DNA from: Halanaerobiales bacterium
Lineage (GTDB): Bacteria > Bacillota_F > Halanaerobiia > Halanaerobiales > DTU029
Length of the DNA stretch: 18,768 nucleotides
Assembly (NCBI GenBank): GCA_016278415.1
Contig: JADQBV010000407.1
Coordinates: 1-18,768 of the forward strand
Direction of reading: 5' to 3'
Under the pieces are notes generated by a model. It was not told where the DNA came from. It saw nothing but the letters and a program-made list of their open reading frames with translations, and ran no database searches. Below, in pieces: positions 1-7,533 of this stretch. Each line of letters begins with the position of its first letter. Positions within the stretch are counted from its first letter, which is position 1. The position numbers and the translations under genes are program-made.

Positions 1-167
1 CACTCTATGCCCATAATTCCAAATTATTAGTCCATTCAGGAAGTAGAGTTAACAAGTCTCAGAAGATTGCATTAGCTGGTAGTAGTGGACAAAGTACTGG
101 ACCACACCTGGATTTTAGAATCTATCTAAATGGTAAAGAAGTAAACCCAATGAACTATCTACCCTAA
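1..167 (+). CDS. M23 (LytM) family metallopeptidase, C-terminal fragment
   Basis: The reading frame is open from the left edge (first full codon at 3) to TAA at 165-167. It encodes the last 54 residues of a LytM-type zinc endopeptidase that cuts peptide cross-links of peptidoglycan outside the membrane. Two family signatures are visible: LYAHNS, carrying a histidine of the active site, and SGQSTGPHLDF, whose GPHLDF gives the HxH-type strand with the last zinc/catalytic histidine. The C-terminal NPMNYLP ending is typical of these domains. The N-terminal part, with any signal peptide, LysM or coiled-coil region, lies outside the window, so the exact role (spore, division or envelope remodelling) cannot be said. 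Confidence 0.9.
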   Translation, partial: LYAHNSKLLVHSGSRVNKSQKIALAGSSGQSTGPHLDFRIYLNGKEVNPMNYLP

Positions 168-171
168 TAGA

Positions 172-206
172 AATTAAATAATAACTAATATTTAATTGCC
201 TATTTT
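172..206 (+). terminator. Possible weak terminator after the M23 gene
   Basis: Five bases after the stop codon there is a perfect 9-bp inverted repeat, AATTAAATA (172-180) and TATTTAATT (189-197), with an 8-base loop, followed by GCCTATTTT. The stem is all A/T and the T-tract is short, so it would be a weak terminator at best. It could also act on the opposite strand for the epimerase gene. The rest of the gap to 366 holds a second GCCTATTTT copy 30 bases on (228-236) and a small GTAAC/GTTAC hairpin at 336-350, neither convincing. Confidence 0.3.
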
Positions 207-366
207 GAAACTTATTTAAATTTTAATGCCTATTTTAATCATTAGTGATACACTTTTTAAAACTTTGGTATCATTAGCACTTAGGTAAGATAATTTTTTG
301 TAGTGTCTTAACTTAATATGAAGGGCTGCATATATGTAACCCTTCGTTACTTACATATTTCTACAT

Positions 367-1518
367 CTACACTCGAAACTCTTCCCCTGTATCATCCAGC
401 AAATCAAATTCATACCGTAGCCTTTTTACTATTCTTTCGACAGCTTTCCCATCACCATAGGGATTAACAGCAGTTGCCATATCTTTATAAGCATAATTAT
501 CTTTAATTAACTGATTAGCAGTATTGTATATTTTATCACTATCAGTACCTAGCAATTTAACAGTACCTGCACTAATCGCTTCAGGTCTTTCAGTGGTATC
601 CCTTAAAACTAATACTGGTTTACCTAGACCTGGTGCCTCCTCCTGGATTCCTCCAGAATCAGTCATAACCAAATAACTCCTGGCCATCAAATTTGCAAAT
701 GGTTGGTAATCAAGGGGCTCTATTAGATGTACTCTATCTATTTCAGCTAATATACTATTTGCTATACCTCTAACTTTAGGGTTAAGGTGTACAGGGAAAA
801 CCACCTCTACTTCAGGATTTTCATTTACCAGTCTTCTAACTGCCTTAAAAATATTTTCCATAGGTTTGCCTAGATTCTCTCTACGGTGGGAAGTTAATAA
901 AACTATCTTTCTATTCTTGAAATCTATATTATTCAAAATGGTATTTTCAAACACAAAACTATCATCAACCGTATTTAATAATGCATCAATAACTGTATTC
1001 CCAGTTATAAATATATTATCTCTATCTACATTTTCTCTGACAAGATTATCACAGGAGGTGGAGGTTGGGGCAAAATGGAGATCTGCTAACACACCAGTTA
1101 GGTGTCGGTTCACCTCTTCTGGAAAGGGGGAATATTTATTGTATGTACGTAAACCTGCCTCAATATGACCGACTCTTATTTGTTGATAGTAAGATGCTAA
1201 GCCTGCCACAAAAGTTGTGGAAGTATCACCATGTACCAAAACTATATCCGGCTTTGCTTCCTGTAAAACACCTTCCAGTCCCTTTAAGACCCTAACAGTA
1301 ATATCACTTAACGTTTGACCTGACTTCATTATATCCAGGTCATAATCTGGTTTTATATCAAACAATTCCAATACCTGATCTAACATCTCACGATGCTGAG
1401 CTGTTACCGTTACTATAGATTCTAAGTCTCCCGCTTTCTCTAGCCCTTTAACAACAGGGGCCATTTTAATAGCCTCTGGCCTTGTACCAAATATCGTCAT
1501 AACCTTAATTTTAACCAT
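367..1518 (-). CDS. wecB: UDP-N-acetylglucosamine 2-epimerase (non-hydrolysing)
   Basis: Interconverts UDP-GlcNAc and UDP-ManNAc in the cytoplasm, supplying ManNAc for wall teichoic-acid linkage units or other surface glycans. The 383-residue product has the usual length and the GT-B fold motifs in order: GTRPEAIKMAP (11-21), TAQHREML, HGDTST (96-101), GHIEAGLRT (118-126) with PFPEE-NR, TGNTVIDAL, SHRREN (210-215) and TDSGGIQEEA (286-295). The start is set by AAGGAG seven bases before the ATG at 1516-1518. The adjacent ATG at 1519-1521 is also possible, and an in-frame ATG at 1590 would add a hydrophobic extension that has no ribosome site and is foreign to the family. It stands alone, divergent from the M14 lipoprotein gene. 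Also called MnaA in Gram-positives; family assignment is secure, the glycan it serves is not known. Confidence 0.95.
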   Translation of the reverse strand: MVKIKVMTIFGTRPEAIKMAPVVKGLEKAGDLESIVTVTAQHREMLDQVLELFDIKPDYDLDIMKSGQTLSDITVRVLKGLEGVLQEAKPDIVLVHGDTSTTFVAGLASYYQQIRVGHIEAGLRTYNKYSPFPEEVNRHLTGVLADLHFAPTSTSCDNLVRENVDRDNIFITGNTVIDALLNTVDDSFVFENTILNNIDFKNRKIVLLTSHRRENLGKPMENIFKAVRRLVNENPEVEVVFPVHLNPKVRGIANSILAEIDRVHLIEPLDYQPFANLMARSYLVMTDSGGIQEEAPGLGKPVLVLRDTTERPEAISAGTVKLLGTDSDKIYNTANQLIKDNYAYKDMATAVNPYGDGKAVERIVKRLRYEFDLLDDTGEEFRV

Positions 1519-1850
1519 CATAACACTCCTTAGTATATTAACAAATACCAAAATAACACCTATCAAAACTAATTCTTTGATTTTATACATTTTTTATGTT
1601 TATTATTTTACTGTTCTCTATCTTCACTATAAAAAATTTAAATTTTTCAAGCTTAAAATTGTACCAATTTTACACTAACTTTACTAAGTTTCTATTTTAG
1701 GTTTCTATTTTAGCTGAGTTAATTTTACCTTTTTATAGTAGAATTATCAAGTTTAAAAGATGATTTTAGTGTAATACTTAATATTGATGCTCTACCTGAT
1801 AATTTTCTGCATATAACTTTACTAAATAAGCCTAAAAAAGGATGGTTTAT
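1519..1850. promoter_or_regulatory. Divergent intergenic region between epimerase and M14 genes
   Basis: This 332-base gap must hold the promoters of two diverging genes. It contains an AT-rich palindrome at 1632-1647, an 8-bp inverted repeat TAAAATTG-TAC-CAATTTTA (1654-1672) that looks like an operator half-site pair, and a perfect 13-base tandem duplication at 1688-1713. I could not find a convincing -35/-10 pair in either direction. No coding sequence is apparent in it. Confidence 0.4.
1688..1713. repeat. Perfect 13-base tandem duplication
   Basis: GTTTCTATTTTAG occurs twice head to tail (1688-1700 and 1701-1713) without a mismatch, in the gap between the divergent epimerase and M14 genes. 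It may be a simple replication duplication or a doubled binding site. Confidence 0.8.
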
Positions 1851-2909
1851 ATGTCTAAAACTTTTTATCCTCTTCTTATAAAAAATAACTGTATTAAAAT
1901 AGTAATATCACTAATCTGTTTGATTTCACTTTTATTAAGTGGATGCAGTAATGAGTCTCCTAATAATATTAACAATAAACGAGAAAACAATTCTACACCT
2001 CAACAACTCCAAAAAACTATAATAAAAGAAGTACCAAACTACACCTATTCTAAAATGGTGAAACACTTAGAAAGCTTAAAAGCCATTTATAACCTAGATA
2101 TCCAAACATTTGGGAAGTCAGTCTATCAAAGAGATTTATATTATATAAAACTGGGCAGCGGAACAAAAAAAATAGCCGTCACTGCCGGTGTACACGGCCG
2201 AGAAGGCATAACTTCTCTCTTAACTATGAAATTAATTGAGGAATATGCTAAGAAGTATGAGCAGCAGCAAAACATAGTTGATTATGACCTAAAGGATTTA
2301 TTTAATAAGGTTAGTTTCTACTTCATACCAATGCTAAACCCAGATGGAATAGAAATTGCCATAAACGGTATTAAGCAAAACCAGGAATTCTTCACGAAAG
2401 CCAATGAAGGTGATTCTGACTTCTCTCATTGGAAATCAAATGGACGAGGTGTTGATCTAAACAAGCAATTCCCTGCAGATTGGGAAGAAGTTGAATCCAG
2501 TAAAAACGCGCACTATAAAGACTTTAAAGGAAATACTCCCTTAAGTGAACCTGAGAGTAAAGCCTTAGCTAGCCTTAGCCAGAAAGAAAATTTTGCGGCT
2601 GTTGTCTGCTTTCACAATAGTGGTTCAATTATTTATTGGTACTACAATCAAAAAGGAAGAAAATATCAACATGATTATAAACTAGCCAAGGCTATGGCTG
2701 CTAAAAATGGCTATCAGCTTATAGAGCCAGAAGAAAGTGATAAAAAAGCAGCTGGATATAAAGATTGGTTTATCAAAGAGTTCGAAAAACCAGGCTTTAC
2801 TATTGAAATCAGTGATGGAAAAGCAGAAAGGCCACTTCCATCCAGCCAGCTAAGCCGTTATTTTCAAGAAAACAAAGAGGTTTTACTCGAATTAGCAAAA
2901 AAATTGTGA
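1851..2909 (+). CDS. M14 family zinc carboxypeptidase-like lipoprotein
   Basis: A 352-residue exported lipoprotein: a lysine-bearing N-terminus, a hydrophobic stretch (about 16-30) and a lipobox LSGC with the modified cysteine near residue 32, then a Ser/Asn/Gln-rich tether. The M14 metallopeptidase domain follows. HGRE (H115, E118) gives the first zinc ligands, then NPDG, GVDLNKQFP, the third zinc ligand in CFHNSG (H255), and the catalytic glutamate in FTIEIS (E319). The NKQFP and HNSGSIIYWYY patterns resemble the gamma-D-glutamyl-diamino-acid peptidase branch, which cuts peptidoglycan stem peptides, more than digestive carboxypeptidases, where NRNFP is usual. Substrate is therefore inferred to be murein peptides at the outer face of the membrane. 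The ATG at 1851 is chosen because AAAAAGGA lies eight bases upstream; an ATG at 1842 falls inside that ribosome site. Confidence 0.88.
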   Translation: MSKTFYPLLIKNNCIKIVISLICLISLLLSGCSNESPNNINNKRENNSTPQQLQKTIIKEVPNYTYSKMVKHLESLKAIYNLDIQTFGKSVYQRDLYYIKLGSGTKKIAVTAGVHGREGITSLLTMKLIEEYAKKYEQQQNIVDYDLKDLFNKVSFYFIPMLNPDGIEIAINGIKQNQEFFTKANEGDSDFSHWKSNGRGVDLNKQFPADWEEVESSKNAHYKDFKGNTPLSEPESKALASLSQKENFAAVVCFHNSGSIIYWYYNQKGRKYQHDYKLAKAMAAKNGYQLIEPEESDKKAAGYKDWFIKEFEKPGFTIEISDGKAERPLPSSQLSRYFQENKEVLLELAKKL

Positions 2910-3054
2910 ACCTCTTCTTTTACTTCCTGCTTAACCATATGCTGAATAAGCGTTAAAAAACTCCAACCCCGCCTGGAAGAAAAGTTGGGAATTAGCTTTT
3001 ATCCTTGCATAGTTAACCAGGCTTTATACGTAAAAATTTATCTGAAAGTACTAG

Positions 3055-3627
3055 TTACATATCTTTATATTTATATTTCTTATTCTTATAATTGTTAATT
3101 ATAGTCCGCTTCATTGATAGATCAATAAGGTAGTCTTGGATAATTGTTATATTACTATATAAAAGTTCTAATAAATACATAGAGATCTCCAGGTCTTTTT
3201 CAACCCCTATTAAACTTTTGTGGATAAATGTAATAATCTCTTTAAAGTCTCTTTCCTGCTGTGTATTATATATCTTTATGTATTTATCTACTTCACTACT
3301 TACTCTCCCTACCACTAATGTCTCTGCCTGCTTTAAATTATATCTACTCACACTAATATTGACAAGATAATATTTCAAAGAATAATAAATGTTATCCAAC
3401 ACTGAGCTACTTAACTGTAAGGCATTTCTTTTTGTTACTACTTTATAGGAAAATAAATACAATGATGGTAAAAGTAAAGCAATCTCACTCTCTGTTACCC
3501 CCATCTTCTTACTTAACATCTCTACGACAACGTCATGTTCTTTCCCTAATAAAAGTTCTGCAAGACTCTCTCCAATATAATCTGATGATACAGAATTACT
3601 AAAGATTTTTTTTAATGAATTAAACAT
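3055..3627 (-). CDS. Hypothetical protein, helical, 190 residues
   Basis: Not recognised. The product is predicted soluble and mainly alpha-helical with no signal peptide or clear transmembrane segment. It is rich in Leu/Ile/Lys/Ser/Tyr, with a basic C-terminus (YKNKKYKYKDM). The segment MGVTESEIALLLPSLYLFSY (about 42-61) could be a small helical binding motif. The start at ATG 3625-3627 is preceded by GAGGGGGAT with a six-base gap; a TTG at 3642 lies inside that ribosome site and is rejected. The gene is convergent with the M14 gene and no clear terminator is seen in the 145-base gap. Coding is supported by the strong ribosome site and the long open frame, but function is unknown. Confidence 0.65.
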   Translation of the reverse strand: MFNSLKKIFSNSVSSDYIGESLAELLLGKEHDVVVEMLSKKMGVTESEIALLLPSLYLFSYKVVTKRNALQLSSSVLDNIYYSLKYYLVNISVSRYNLKQAETLVVGRVSSEVDKYIKIYNTQQERDFKEIITFIHKSLIGVEKDLEISMYLLELLYSNITIIQDYLIDLSMKRTIINNYKNKKYKYKDM

Positions 3628-3780
3628 TTGTATCCCCCTCAAACAACACTTTTATTTTTATATGTATTCATATTGTAAATTCAATAACAAGGAGGATATC
3701 CCTTCATATTTTTTCATACATTTTCCAGCAATATACATTATAATAACTAAAGTAAAACTATATTTTATTATGCTAAAACA

Positions 3781-3815
3781 AAAAAAGACCAATAAAGATA
3801 ATTTCTTTACTGGTC
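3781..3815 (-). terminator. Rho-independent terminator of the zinc-ribbon gene
   Basis: Read on the minus strand, GACCAGTAAAGA (3815-3804) pairs with TCTTTATTGGTC (3798-3787) over 12 positions. The only non-Watson-Crick pair is a G-T wobble that exists on this strand alone, and the loop is five bases. Six T residues follow directly (complement of 3781-3786). The wobble and the T-tract fix the orientation. It lies 49 bases after the stop of the zinc-ribbon gene. Confidence 0.88.
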
Positions 3816-3863
3816 GAATACTTTCGCTATGTATCTATATATAAGATACAAGTTATTTCATTA

Positions 3864-4013
3864 TTATGCTAACTGCCCTACCTTTTTTCCATCATTTTCT
3901 TTCTTACCAGAATTATTCTGTAATTCTACACCACAGTGACAGCATATCCATTTACCCGCTCTACTAGCAGAGTAGTTATTATGACCACACTTTTCACAGA
4001 ATATCTTGTACAT
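3864..4013 (-). CDS. Small zinc-ribbon protein, 49 residues
   Basis: A short gene encoding a protein that starts MYKIFCEKCG and has a second cysteine knuckle in WICCHCG. The CxxC (C6, C9) and CxxC (C24/C25, C27) pairs, 15-18 residues apart, form a classic zinc-ribbon. A short hydrophilic Asn/Gly/Lys tail follows. The ATG at 4011-4013 has a ribosome site GGTGAG five bases upstream, and the gene ends in tandem TAA codons with a strong intrinsic terminator downstream, so it is a complete transcription unit. Such mini-ribbons usually bind nucleic acid or a protein partner; the target is unknown. A TATAAT lies at 4122-4127 on this strand but no good -35 was found at the right distance. Confidence 0.82.
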   Translation of the reverse strand: MYKIFCEKCGHNNYSASRAGKWICCHCGVELQNNSGKKENDGKKVGQLA

Positions 4014-4152
4014 TTCTGCTCACCTACCTTCTAGCTTACTTAAGCATTTTCTAGAATAATCTTAAAAACCGCTAATTAATTGCTCTTTAAGGGAAATAAC
4101 CTTCAATCAAACATGTTCTATATTATATATATCGTCTCATAGAGAAAATTAT

Positions 4153-4180
4153 TAAAAAACTTAAAACCTAATTATTAGGT
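4153..4180 (-). terminator. Possible weak terminator after the 245-residue protein gene
   Basis: On the minus strand ACCTAA-TAA-TTAGGT (4180-4166) forms a 6-bp hairpin, followed by TTTAAG and then TTTTTT. The stem is short and the T-tract is interrupted, so this is only a candidate end for the upstream gene at 4256-4993. Confidence 0.4.
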
Positions 4181-4255
4181 CTTATCTCTAATTACATACC
4201 TATTAACTAACTTTTACTGCATTTTACGCCACCTTATATTTTCTTCATTTTTTAA

Positions 4256-4993
4256 TTACTCTTTTTTGAACAGATTAAAAAACCTATCTTCATATGCAGA
4301 AAAAACATTCCATTTATCCAATTCCTTCTTTAGTATCGATGGATCTAAGTCTCCATCCTTAACCTGTTCAAACATACTTTCTATCTCATTTTGTACTACA
4401 ATTGGTAGGCCCTCTAGATTACGTGTTATCATTGGGTAACCTCGTTCATCCATTCGCAAATAACCTTTGTTTGCGTAATATGGCAACTGTGATTTAAAAA
4501 CGCTCTTAAGTATCAGTCCCTGAACATATTTCATTAACGAAACATCCCAAAGCTCATCTACTCCCCTAATGACAACAGTAAATTCTTTTCCCTCATCCTC
4601 AATTTTATTCTCAATACGGCGATATGCCTCCATAATCTTATAAGGTACTGTATTTTCTCTAGCCTCTTCTTTCTTGTATTTCATCTGATATAAAATCCCT
4701 GCCAGATCTGGATGCTGTCGTGCAACCATCTGCAAAGCCTCTCTTGCCTCATTGCTAAAACCCTCTATATCAACCAGGTAACCAGGTGTCATTAACTTAG
4801 GTTTATCCCATGATATTTTTCCTTGACGAATCCTTGTTTCTGGCCCTTCATCTTTAAAGACCTCCAAATAGGCAGGCTCAGTCAAAACATAATAATGAAG
4901 AGTAGTTGATTTTGTAGTTGAAATTAACTCTTCAGGCTCTCTCAATATCTCTGTCTCTTTCAGTGCATTAGCAATTCTCTCAGGATTTTCCAT
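4256..4993 (-). CDS. Uncharacterised soluble protein, 245 residues
   Basis: I do not recognise the family. The product is charged, without signal peptide or membrane segment, and looks like a folded alpha/beta cytoplasmic protein. Visible segments are a Glu/Arg-rich N-terminus, TLHYYVLTEPAYLEVFKD (around 31-48), SWDKPKLMTPGYLVDIEGF (around 61-79), a helical charged middle with MKYKKEEAREN, FTVVIRGVDELWDVSLMKYV (around 138-157), and an acidic C-terminus. The ATG at 4991-4993 is preceded by GGGGGGAAGTT; an upstream ATG at 5008 lies within the ribosome site and is not preferred. It stands alone, with the zinc-ribbon gene 242 bases downstream and a long AT-rich gap upstream. Coding is well supported, function is not. 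Confidence 0.75.
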   Translation of the reverse strand: MENPERIANALKETEILREPEELISTTKSTTLHYYVLTEPAYLEVFKDEGPETRIRQGKISWDKPKLMTPGYLVDIEGFSNEAREALQMVARQHPDLAGILYQMKYKKEEARENTVPYKIMEAYRRIENKIEDEGKEFTVVIRGVDELWDVSLMKYVQGLILKSVFKSQLPYYANKGYLRMDERGYPMITRNLEGLPIVVQNEIESMFEQVKDGDLDPSILKKELDKWNVFSAYEDRFFNLFKKE

Positions 4994-5409
4994 AACTTCC
5001 CCCCTCATCTATTTACAATCATTATATTCAATATATACATAAAAGCTTAACTCGGGCATCCTTTTCATTCAGAGATATACTTTATATTTATCAGAATCTT
5101 AATCTCAATTATTCCCAAACCTAGTACCACTATATACCAAACCTGATATACTTATCCCTTATTTAATTGATATTTATATATTATATATTATTTAGCACGT
5201 AAATCAAGTTATTCCCTTTACATTACTTTATTTTATTTATTTATTGCTAATTTCAAGACAGGTTCACTAGAATTCATGAGCCTTTTAGAGTAAATACCTA
5301 ATATACTAAGCTAATCCTTTCTACTCTTTAAAAAATAATTTGTATATATATTCTTTTTTATATATAATACTTTTTGTATCTAAATAATTAGAATGGAAGT
5401 GAAAAAGTC
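4994..5409. other. Long AT-rich gap between divergent genes
   Basis: No gene is seen in these 416 bases. It should carry the promoter of the minus-strand 245-residue protein gene; a TATAAT read on the minus strand lies at 5021-5026, only 28 bases before its start and without a good -35. The promoter proposed for the Spo0E-like gene is at 5340-5368. The 5161-5260 stretch is almost pure A/T. Confidence 0.5.
5340..5368 (+). promoter_or_regulatory. Candidate sigma-A promoter of the Spo0E-like gene
   Basis: TTGTAT (5340-5345), a 17-base spacer and a perfect TATAAT (5363-5368) lie about 41 bases before the TTG start. The -35 matches only its TTG half, so the call rests mainly on the -10, the spacing and the position. 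Confidence 0.5.
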
Positions 5410-5583
5410 TTGATTATAGTTAGCAACTCCTTGACAGATAAATTATTACTTAAAAAGATAGAAAGATTGCGTTCAGAATTAAATAACTTATTCAATAAAA
5501 CAAATAAAGATCTCAGCCAGGCAGAGATCTTAGAAAAGAGCCAGGAATTGGACATGCTCTTAAACGAATATAATTCGAATTAA
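5410..5583 (+). CDS. Spo0E-family aspartyl-phosphate phosphatase
   Basis: A 57-residue protein with the Spo0E-like signature: a first helix KKIERLRSELNNLF (15-28), a loop with DLSQAEI, and a second helix LEKSQELDMLLNEY (41-54) containing the diagnostic SQELD motif (44-48). Proteins of this family remove the phosphoryl group from Spo0A~P and so delay or block entry into sporulation. Size and two-helix hairpin fit the family. The start is the TTG at 5410-5412: a stop codon at 5389-5391 closes the frame upstream, no ATG or GTG is available near the N-terminus, and GGAAG lies about ten bases before it. Some members regulate targets other than Spo0A, so the exact partner is inferred. The short convergent gap after it (5584-5616) holds two small AT palindromes that might end transcription weakly. 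Confidence 0.88.
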   Translation: MIIVSNSLTDKLLLKKIERLRSELNNLFNKTNKDLSQAEILEKSQELDMLLNEYNSN

Positions 5584-5616
5584 ACTAGTAATTCAATTAC
5601 TTACATAATGTAACTA

Positions 5617-7533
5617 TTAAATTTTATCAAAATCAATATTACACAACAAATCTACAACATTAGGATCAAATTGCTTACCTGCACAACGCTGTAGCTCTTC
5701 TATAGCCGCTTGATGACTTATAGCCTTTTTATATGGGCGGTCATGAGTCATTACATCATATGCATCTATAACAGTAATAATCCTTGATAACAGCGGGATT
5801 TCTATGCCTTTCTTACCCAAAGGGTAGCCTTTACCGTCCCACCTTTCATGGTGATATAGAATGTAAGTTGCTATTTGAGATAATTCAAAGGAGGCTTGGG
5901 CTATCCGATAACCGGCCTCAGAATGTTTTTTGATTTCTCTCCATTCTTCCTCGTTTAAAGGACCAGGTTTATTTAAAATACTATCATCAATTACAACTTT
6001 CCCAATATCATGGAGCATAGCTAAAACTTTTAAATCATCAAGTTCACTTCCCATCAGATCCATACTTGATCCTAAAACCGTTGACAGCTTACTCATTCGT
6101 TCAGCATGACCAGCAGTCTCAAAACACTTCTCGACCAAAGTTTCTTTTAATGATTTCATCAAAGAGCTACGAAAGCTTTTTGTTTCCAATAGTTTATGAC
6201 GATACATTCTGTCCTCAGCTCTTTTCATAACTGACTCTATATCATCATTTATATGCTCTCTAGTGGCACTGCCAAGAGATATACTTAATTTTATTTTAGA
6301 ATTATCTTCTTCAAGACAGGCCTTCTTTATTTCCTTAGATAATTTATCTGTAACAGTCTTATCTTTACCAGGTAAAAAAATAAAAAATTCATCCCCACCC
6401 CAACGAATGATTAGGTCATCTTTTGAACAGGCATTACGTAATATATCAGCAATCTTCTTCAAAATCTCATCACCAGCAAGATGTCCAAAAACATCATTTG
6501 TTACTTTTAAGCCATTAACATCACCGACAATTACGGATAACGGTAAATACTCTTTCGATCTATATTGTGGTAATGCTTTATCTAAATGAGTACGATTATG
6601 CAATCCAGTCAAACTATCATAAAATGCTGATTGCTGTAAATCAGAAAATAAACGGATATTATCAATAGAATTAGCAAACTGGCTACATAAAATACGCAGG
6701 CTATCTAGAAGTAAATCAGAAAAAGGATGTAATGTATATATATTGTCAAAAAGTACCACTCCCACTATACCCGTGTTTGCTCTCAATGGAAACCAATAGC
6801 CTAAAGCGTTCTCTAATGGAATAAATTCCTTAGATAGATCAGGTAATTCTGGAAAATCTTCAATCAAATAGACTTCTCCCTTTTCGTTAATTCCTTCACC
6901 ATAGATTACTTCTTTATCATCATCAATAATAAATGTAGTAACCCTATCAAACTTAAACTTTTCTATAATTATACCCATGAAGGTAGTAATCAGTGTATTT
7001 AAATCATCAATAGACTGTAATCGTCGATTGATATCTATAGAAATATCTGTATTCTTTTTTATTCTAATTGTATCTGATTTAAATATAACACTACTTAATC
7101 CCAGAGAAATGGCCAAAGCCATCTTTTTAAACTTAGCAAGCAGTTCATTTGAAAATTCCTCCGTAGAACGAAATTCCATTAAACCTAATAATTGATTACT
7201 ACTAAGTAGTGGTATTAATAGGTAATGGTAGTTATTATCTTTAAATCTAAAAATATTCTTTTTTTCCCTTATCTCATCAGGAAGTTGATAAAAGGGTATC
7301 AAGTCATAGCCTGGTCGCCAACCAAGATCGCTGTATATTACTTCCTCCTTAAAATTTTCCATCTGACTATCTATCACATAGAAGCGAAGTTGATCAATCA
7401 AACTTTCTAATCTATTATATAAAAACCTTGCTGTCTTTTCATATATTAGGGTATCATTATAACTATTTGTTAAAAATTCTGCTGTGTCTAATCCTATGAC
7501 TATCGGATTATTTAGTTGATTAATCTCTTTCAT
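5617..7533 (-). CDS. GAF-GAF-GGDEF-HD-GYP cyclic-di-GMP turnover protein
   Basis: A 638-residue cytoplasmic protein without membrane segments. Two GAF-like sensory regions (roughly 25-150 and 165-297) precede a GGDEF domain starting at YDSLTGLHNR (305-314), with intact RWGGDEF (active-site GGDEF at 379-383). An HD-GYP domain follows with H476, the HD pair H508-D509, H537, H561-H562, GYP (569-571) and D590, so the metal ligands of a c-di-GMP phosphodiesterase are present. The position of the inhibitory RxxD site reads SKDD, so allosteric product inhibition of the cyclase is probably lost. The ATG at 7531-7533 overlaps the end of the solute-binding protein gene by 14 bases, with GAGGGATT just before it, indicating translational coupling. 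Net activity (synthesis or breakdown) cannot be told from sequence; both sites look intact. Confidence 0.93.
   Translation of the reverse strand: MKEINQLNNPIVIGLDTAEFLTNSYNDTLIYEKTARFLYNRLESLIDQLRFYVIDSQMENFKEEVIYSDLGWRPGYDLIPFYQLPDEIREKKNIFRFKDNNYHYLLIPLLSSNQLLGLMEFRSTEEFSNELLAKFKKMALAISLGLSSVIFKSDTIRIKKNTDISIDINRRLQSIDDLNTLITTFMGIIIEKFKFDRVTTFIIDDDKEVIYGEGINEKGEVYLIEDFPELPDLSKEFIPLENALGYWFPLRANTGIVGVVLFDNIYTLHPFSDLLLDSLRILCSQFANSIDNIRLFSDLQQSAFYDSLTGLHNRTHLDKALPQYRSKEYLPLSVIVGDVNGLKVTNDVFGHLAGDEILKKIADILRNACSKDDLIIRWGGDEFFIFLPGKDKTVTDKLSKEIKKACLEEDNSKIKLSISLGSATREHINDDIESVMKRAEDRMYRHKLLETKSFRSSLMKSLKETLVEKCFETAGHAERMSKLSTVLGSSMDLMGSELDDLKVLAMLHDIGKVVIDDSILNKPGPLNEEEWREIKKHSEAGYRIAQASFELSQIATYILYHHERWDGKGYPLGKKGIEIPLLSRIITVIDAYDVMTHDRPYKKAISHQAAIEELQRCAGKQFDPNVVDLLCNIDFDKI

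Noticed and set aside
198..236. GCCTATTTT repeated at a 30-base period
   Set aside because: Only nine bases match exactly and there are only two copies; chance is reasonable in this AT-rich gap.
866..1295. Plus-strand open frames inside the epimerase gene
   Set aside because: They are antisense to a clearly recognised gene and show no domain or ribosome site.
1632..1647. 16-base palindrome of A and T
   Set aside because: Such runs arise readily in AT-rich gaps and there is no flanking T-tract or second copy.
3662..3844. 60-codon plus-strand frame
   Set aside because: It runs through the terminator of the zinc-ribbon gene, has no ribosome site and its composition is low-complexity.
4122..4127. 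Minus-strand TATAAT upstream of the zinc-ribbon gene
   Set aside because: No acceptable -35 at 16-18 bases; the region is almost pure A/T, where this hexamer is common.
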